Assembly: GCA_003166865.1 (NCBI GenBank)
Contig: PMUP01000051.1
Coordinates: 43,419-107,418, forward strand
Origin: Bryobacterales bacterium
Lineage (GTDB): Bacteria; Acidobacteriota; Terriglobia; Bryobacterales; Bryobacteraceae
Length of the DNA stretch: 64,000 nucleotides
Direction: 5' to 3'
The first letter of the stretch is position 1. Each line of letters opens with the position of its first letter. The position numbers and the translations under genes were made by a program. Shown here piece by piece: positions 60,781 through 64,000 of the stretch. A model generated the notes under the pieces. That model searched no databases. It was not told the origin of the DNA and worked only from the letters and a program-made list of their open reading frames with translations.

Positions 60781-62816
60781 TGAGTGTCAAACCGTACGTC
60801 TTTGTAATCGCTGCTGCCGGCATCCTGATCGCCGCCACCCAAACCAAGCCGGGCGATGTTACCGAAGCGAGGGTCATCGCCGAAGCATCCGCGGGCGACA
60901 ACTGGCTGGTGGGCGGACGCTCCTTCGATGAGCAACACTTCAGTCCTTTAAAACAGCTGACCGACCAGAACATCGGGAAACTGGGCCTGGCGTGGGCCAC
61001 CGACATCGAGAGCGCGATGGGACTGGCGACGGAACCGATCGTCGTGGACGGCATCATCTACGTGAGCGCCCCGCAATCCAGGGTCTACGCCGTGGATGCT
61101 CTCTCCGGGAAAGTGCTGTGGAGATTCGATCCCAAGGTGCGGCTGGACAGGATGCGGAATTCCTGGTCGGCGCACAGCAATCGCGGACTGGCGGTGTGGG
61201 CGGGCAAAGTGTATGTGGGTACCGGTGATTGCCGCCTGGTCGCAATCGACGCTGCTTCCGGCCAACAAGCGTGGGAGTCGCCCGTTTGCGACGGCTCCAA
61301 AACCGGCATCACCGGAGCGCCCCACGTCGGCAAGGGCAAGGTGTTCATCGGCTACAACGGTTCCGACATCGGTGTGCGCGGATCGCTGGCGGCCTTCGAC
61401 GCGGCCACGGGCAAAGAAGTCTGGCGCTTCTGGACCGTTCCCGGAGATCCGGCCAAGGGATTTGAATCGAAGGCCCTTGAGATGGCCGCCAAGACATGGT
61501 CCGGCGACAAATGGTGGGAGGTGGGCGGTGGCGACGTGTGGGACCCGATCACCTACGATCCTGCCAGCGGGCTGGTGATTTTCGGCACGGCCGGAGCTGA
61601 GCCTGAGACGCTCTTCGGCGATAAGGCGGACAAGAAAGTCGGCGGCGACCGGCTTTTTGCCGGATGCGTGATCGCGGTGAACGCGGACACGGGCGAGTAT
61701 GTCTGGCACTTTCAAACCAGCGCACCCGATTATCACACCGAGAACATGCACATCCTGCTGGCCGATCTGGTAATGAATGGACAGAAGCGACGAGTGGCGA
61801 TTACAGCGCCCAAGAATGGCTTCATCTACGTGCTGGATGCCGGAACCGGCTCACTGCTAGAGGCGAAGCCCGTCGCCAAAGTGAGTTGGGCCACGTCCAT
61901 CGATCTTAAGACTGGGCGCGCGATAGAAGTGCCTGCGCCCTCGGACGGCCGTCGGGGAATAACCGGCGGCCACAACTGGTGGCCCATGAGCTACAGCCCG
62001 ATCACGGGCCTCGTTTATCTTCCATTGCACGACGTCAAGGAAAAGCCACTTGCGCCGGATGAGTTCCCGGAAGAAGGAAAGCTGGTGGCGTGGGATCCGC
62101 GCAGCCAGTCGGCACGATGGTCCGTCACGGAGCCGATCGCGACCAACGGCGCTGTGCTTGCGACTGCCGGAAACTTAGTGTTTCAAGGCGAGGGCACCGG
62201 CGAATTCGCGGCGTATGCGGCGGACAGCGGGCGCAAAGTCTGGTCGATCAAAACAGGCTCGGCGATTCACTCCGTCCCGGTGAGCTTTGCCGTCCATGGC
62301 GAGCAGTACATCCTGGTGCCGGTTGGCTGGGGCTCCGGTTCAAGACTGTTCAGCCGTGGCAGTTCGATGGCGACTCCGGAGGCCAAGCGAGGACCGGCGC
62401 GCCTGCTGGCCTTTAAGCTGGGAGCTACCACGCCTTTCCCAACAGTGACCGTGCGAATCCCGCCGGTGCCACGGCCACCCGATCAGACATTCAGTAAGGA
62501 GACGATTCAACTGGGCGCGGCGCTCTTCGAGAAGCACATTTGCTTCGACTGTCACGGCCCCGGCGCGGACGGGAGCGGCGCGTTTACAGAAGACGGGGCG
62601 ATTCCGGATCTGCGTTATTTGCCCGCGGAATCTCACCGGCTATGGAATGCGACGGTGCTGGGCGGCAGTCATCAGAAGCAAGGCATGCCTGGCTTTGGCA
62701 ATCCTCCGGGCTTCCCCATTGTGGTTAGAAAGATGAGCGCGCAAGAGTCCGACGCGATTCACGCTTATGTGATCGAGCAGTCCTGGAAGGCTTACAACGC
62801 AGAACAGAAAAAGTGA
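60777..62816 (+). CDS. PQQ-dependent dehydrogenase-like quinohaemoprotein, exported
   Basis: 679 residues. A signal peptide (VKPYVFVIAAAGILIAAT) is followed by an eight-bladed PQQ-type propeller (about 35-550) with the Trp-docking repeats (for example YAVDALSGKVLWRFDPK, AAFDAATGKEVWRFWTVPG and YAADSGRKVWSIKTGS) and the active-site region WWEVGGGDVWDPITYDP. A C-terminal cytochrome c domain has CFDCH (589-593) and a probable Met in GMPGFG. The adjacent-cysteine pair next to PQQ in many alcohol dehydrogenases is not present (WSAHSNRG instead). It would oxidise an alcohol or sugar in the periplasm and pass electrons through haem. Start at the ATG ATG pair of 60777/60780. Confidence 0.9.
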   Translation: MMSVKPYVFVIAAAGILIAATQTKPGDVTEARVIAEASAGDNWLVGGRSFDEQHFSPLKQLTDQNIGKLGLAWATDIESAMGLATEPIVVDGIIYVSAPQSRVYAVDALSGKVLWRFDPKVRLDRMRNSWSAHSNRGLAVWAGKVYVGTGDCRLVAIDAASGQQAWESPVCDGSKTGITGAPHVGKGKVFIGYNGSDIGVRGSLAAFDAATGKEVWRFWTVPGDPAKGFESKALEMAAKTWSGDKWWEVGGGDVWDPITYDPASGLVIFGTAGAEPETLFGDKADKKVGGDRLFAGCVIAVNADTGEYVWHFQTSAPDYHTENMHILLADLVMNGQKRRVAITAPKNGFIYVLDAGTGSLLEAKPVAKVSWATSIDLKTGRAIEVPAPSDGRRGITGGHNWWPMSYSPITGLVYLPLHDVKEKPLAPDEFPEEGKLVAWDPRSQSARWSVTEPIATNGAVLATAGNLVFQGEGTGEFAAYAADSGRKVWSIKTGSAIHSVPVSFAVHGEQYILVPVGWGSGSRLFSRGSSMATPEAKRGPARLLAFKLGATTPFPTVTVRIPPVPRPPDQTFSKETIQLGAALFEKHICFDCHGPGADGSGAFTEDGAIPDLRYLPAESHRLWNATVLGGSHQKQGMPGFGNPPGFPIVVRKMSAQESDAIHAYVIEQSWKAYNAEQKK

Positions 62817-62828
62817 GACCGGACCTCA

Positions 62829-63164
62829 CTACGGCTCCGGCAGAGAAACACAAATGGCCGCGCCATCGAAGGACGCGGAACCACCCACGCTCACCGTCAG
62901 ATTCGTGGCAACCAGGCCCGGACCTTGTCCGGAAACACACGGAGGCAAACCGGCCGGGACCCCCGGAACGACAAAGTTGATCTGATACAAGCCGGAATAT
63001 CCGGCTGTCAGTCCCGTGAACAACGGAATCGGGGGCCGGTAGTTCGCTGGAACCACGTTCGAAGGGAACGGTTTGGACGCCAGTGCATCGGGATGGAAAT
63101 TGAAATCCAGTCCGAAGGTCTCCACGGTTGGCACGGGCTGCGCCGGCGGTTCACCGGCCTGCAC
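62829..63164 (-). pseudogene. TIGR03437-type C-terminal domain remnant
   Basis: The only usable start is GTG 63164; the frame reads for 111 codons and has an in-frame stop just upstream. The sequence (LFTGLTAGYSGLYQINFVVP, then PPCVSGQGPGLVATNLTV and SVGGSASFDGAAICVSLP) matches the C-terminal domain that ends many Solibacter-type exported proteins. It lacks the signal peptide and the large N-terminal part expected of them, so it is probably the tail of a lost gene. Confidence 0.6.
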
Positions 63165-63227
63165 TATGGGTTTGGTGGCGCCGCGCTACGGATCGCTTGC
63201 GGGTATGGTAATCGTGGTGGAATGGCC

Positions 63228-63590
63228 ATGACGTTTGAAGCCGTTCGTAAAATTGCACTGGCGCTGGACAATGTCGAAGAGAGCACGTCGTACGGCACGC
63301 CGGCGTTCAAGGTGCGAGGAGCGCTGATGGCGCGCCTGCGCGACGATCTGGGGGCGCTGGTGGTGCGCATGAGCATCGAGGATCGCGAGGCGCTGATGGC
63401 GGCCGATCCCCACACCTACTTCATCACCGATCATTACCTGAACTACCCGTGGATTCTGGTCAACCTTGCCCGCGTGCATCCGGACGCGATGCGGGATTTG
63501 TTGCACGGGGCGTGGCGGTCGGCTGCCGCGGAGAAGAAGGGAACAGGTGGGTCCAAGAGGCCGCAACGTGGAGGTAAGCTAGATAAGTAA
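63228..63590 (+). CDS. MmcQ/YjbR family DNA-binding-like protein
   Basis: 120 residues (ATG 63228; another in-frame ATG at 63222). The family core is visible: MTFEAVRKIALALDNVEEST, TPAFKVRGALMARLRDDLGA, LVVRM and HPDAMRDLLHGAW. MmcQ/YjbR proteins have a double-wing-like DNA-binding fold but no known role. The C-terminus is basic (GGSKRPQRGGKLDK). It is separated from the TIGR03437 remnant by 63 bp and is divergent from it. Confidence 0.85.
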   Translation: MTFEAVRKIALALDNVEESTSYGTPAFKVRGALMARLRDDLGALVVRMSIEDREALMAADPHTYFITDHYLNYPWILVNLARVHPDAMRDLLHGAWRSAAAEKKGTGGSKRPQRGGKLDK

Positions 63591-63613
63591 TTCTCGTAGA
63601 GGAAAGCTGTGAA

Positions 63614-64000
63614 ATGACGAGGACTCATAAGATGAAATCCCTGGTCAGCAGAGTGGTCAATACGGCCGCGCTCTTGATTGTCTTCGGCGGACTTCCTGAC
63701 GCCCTGTCAGCACAGTGGCCGAATTATCCGACGCCGGGCGTTCCGAAGGGCCCCGATGGAAAGCCGGATCTAACCGGGCCTGTGCCGAGGACGGCCGACG
63801 GGCATCCGGATCTGTCCGGGATGTGGACCATTGCCAGCAGGCCGCGACCGGTGCCAACCGATGGAAGCATCCCTGGGCAACTGCCGCTCTCGCCGACGCC
63901 CGCATCGCCCGCGTCGGCTGGATCGACCACGCCGGGAGCACTGCCGGCTGGATCGCAATTTGGCGTGGGCGGGATTGGTCTGGGACCGCCTCCCCCTGGT
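63614..64000 (+). CDS. Exported 'DGKPDLSG' family protein (3' partial)
   Basis: The frame runs off the window, so only the first 129 codons are seen. ATG 63614 or 63632 starts a signal peptide (VVNTAALLIVFGGLPDALSA). The mature N-terminus contains GPDGKPDLTGPVPRTADGHP and DLSGMW, the same motif pair as in the gene at 18466-19299, followed by a Pro/Ser/Gly-rich region. Function unknown. Confidence 0.78.
   Translation, partial: MTRTHKMKSLVSRVVNTAALLIVFGGLPDALSAQWPNYPTPGVPKGPDGKPDLTGPVPRTADGHPDLSGMWTIASRPRPVPTDGSIPGQLPLSPTPASPASAGSTTPGALPAGSQFGVGGIGLGPPPPG

Noticed and set aside
1-64000. tRNA, rRNA, CRISPR arrays, prophage or transposase genes
   Set aside because: I looked for characteristic stems, CCA ends, regularly spaced repeats and recombinase motifs and saw none that I could support.

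Overview
This is a GC-rich chromosomal window of about 64 kb from a bacterium. The gene content points to the phylum Acidobacteriota, most likely a Bryobacterales/Solibacter-type soil organism. The pointers are a very large Oar-like TonB-dependent receptor with an N-terminal carboxypeptidase-regulatory domain, a PEP-CTERM protein, a TIGR03437-type domain remnant, several exported proteins carrying the 'DGKPDLSG' motif, many secreted hydrolases, and the rimP-nusA-infB-DUF503-rbfA order. The assignment is inferred from protein families only; no database search was possible. No rRNA, tRNA, CRISPR array, complete insertion sequence or prophage was seen.

Layout. 1-4.5 kb: secreted S9 peptidase (5' end outside the window), tannase-like esterase and an alpha/beta hydrolase. 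4.5-10.1 kb: translation/transcription operon with a rimP-leader hairpin, then rimP, nusA, infB, a DUF503 gene and rbfA. 10.3-12.8 kb: haem genes hemE and hemG. 12.7-18.4 kb: small exported proteins, a YncE/phosphoesterase-like protein that has lost its catalytic loops, and nadE. 18.5-24 kb: exported hydrolases, a cytochrome c/copper monooxygenase fusion and an HExxH-TPR protein. 23.9-27.1 kb: an ABC transporter whose permease is fused to an amidohydrolase. 27-38.6 kb: BrkB-type membrane protein, WD40-like protein, aldo-keto reductase, comEC, S41 protease, diguanylate cyclase, SDR and PEP-CTERM protein. 38.6-39.3 kb: a decayed toxin-antitoxin module between two 101-bp copies of the rlmN 3' end. 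39.2-46.8 kb: rlmN, M16 protease, a TPM/nucleotidyltransferase/LemA cluster, an ATP-grasp enzyme, a YggX-type protein and a cobalamin adenosyltransferase. 47-53.4 kb: TonB-dependent receptor, phosphoesterase, prfB with its programmed frameshift, and a Sua5/TsaC-type gene. 53.4-64 kb: an exported MBL operon, glycosyltransferase, a DUF5367-TetR pair with a palindromic operator, an exported amidohydrolase coupled to a PQQ-type dehydrogenase, a domain remnant, an MmcQ/YjbR protein and a partial exported protein.

The genes are tightly packed. Many same-strand neighbours overlap by four bases (ATGA or GTGA), implying translational coupling, and six convergent pairs meet within 12 bp or overlap. The ordinary core is housekeeping (translation, haem, NAD, RF2, t6A, 23S rRNA methylation). 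The accessory layer is dominated by exported enzymes for polymer or aromatic-ester breakdown and quinone- or copper-dependent oxidation. The most unusual items are the permease-amidohydrolase fusion, the catalytically stripped phosphoesterase, the rlmN-tail direct repeat with TA debris, and a gene that appears to start at CTG.
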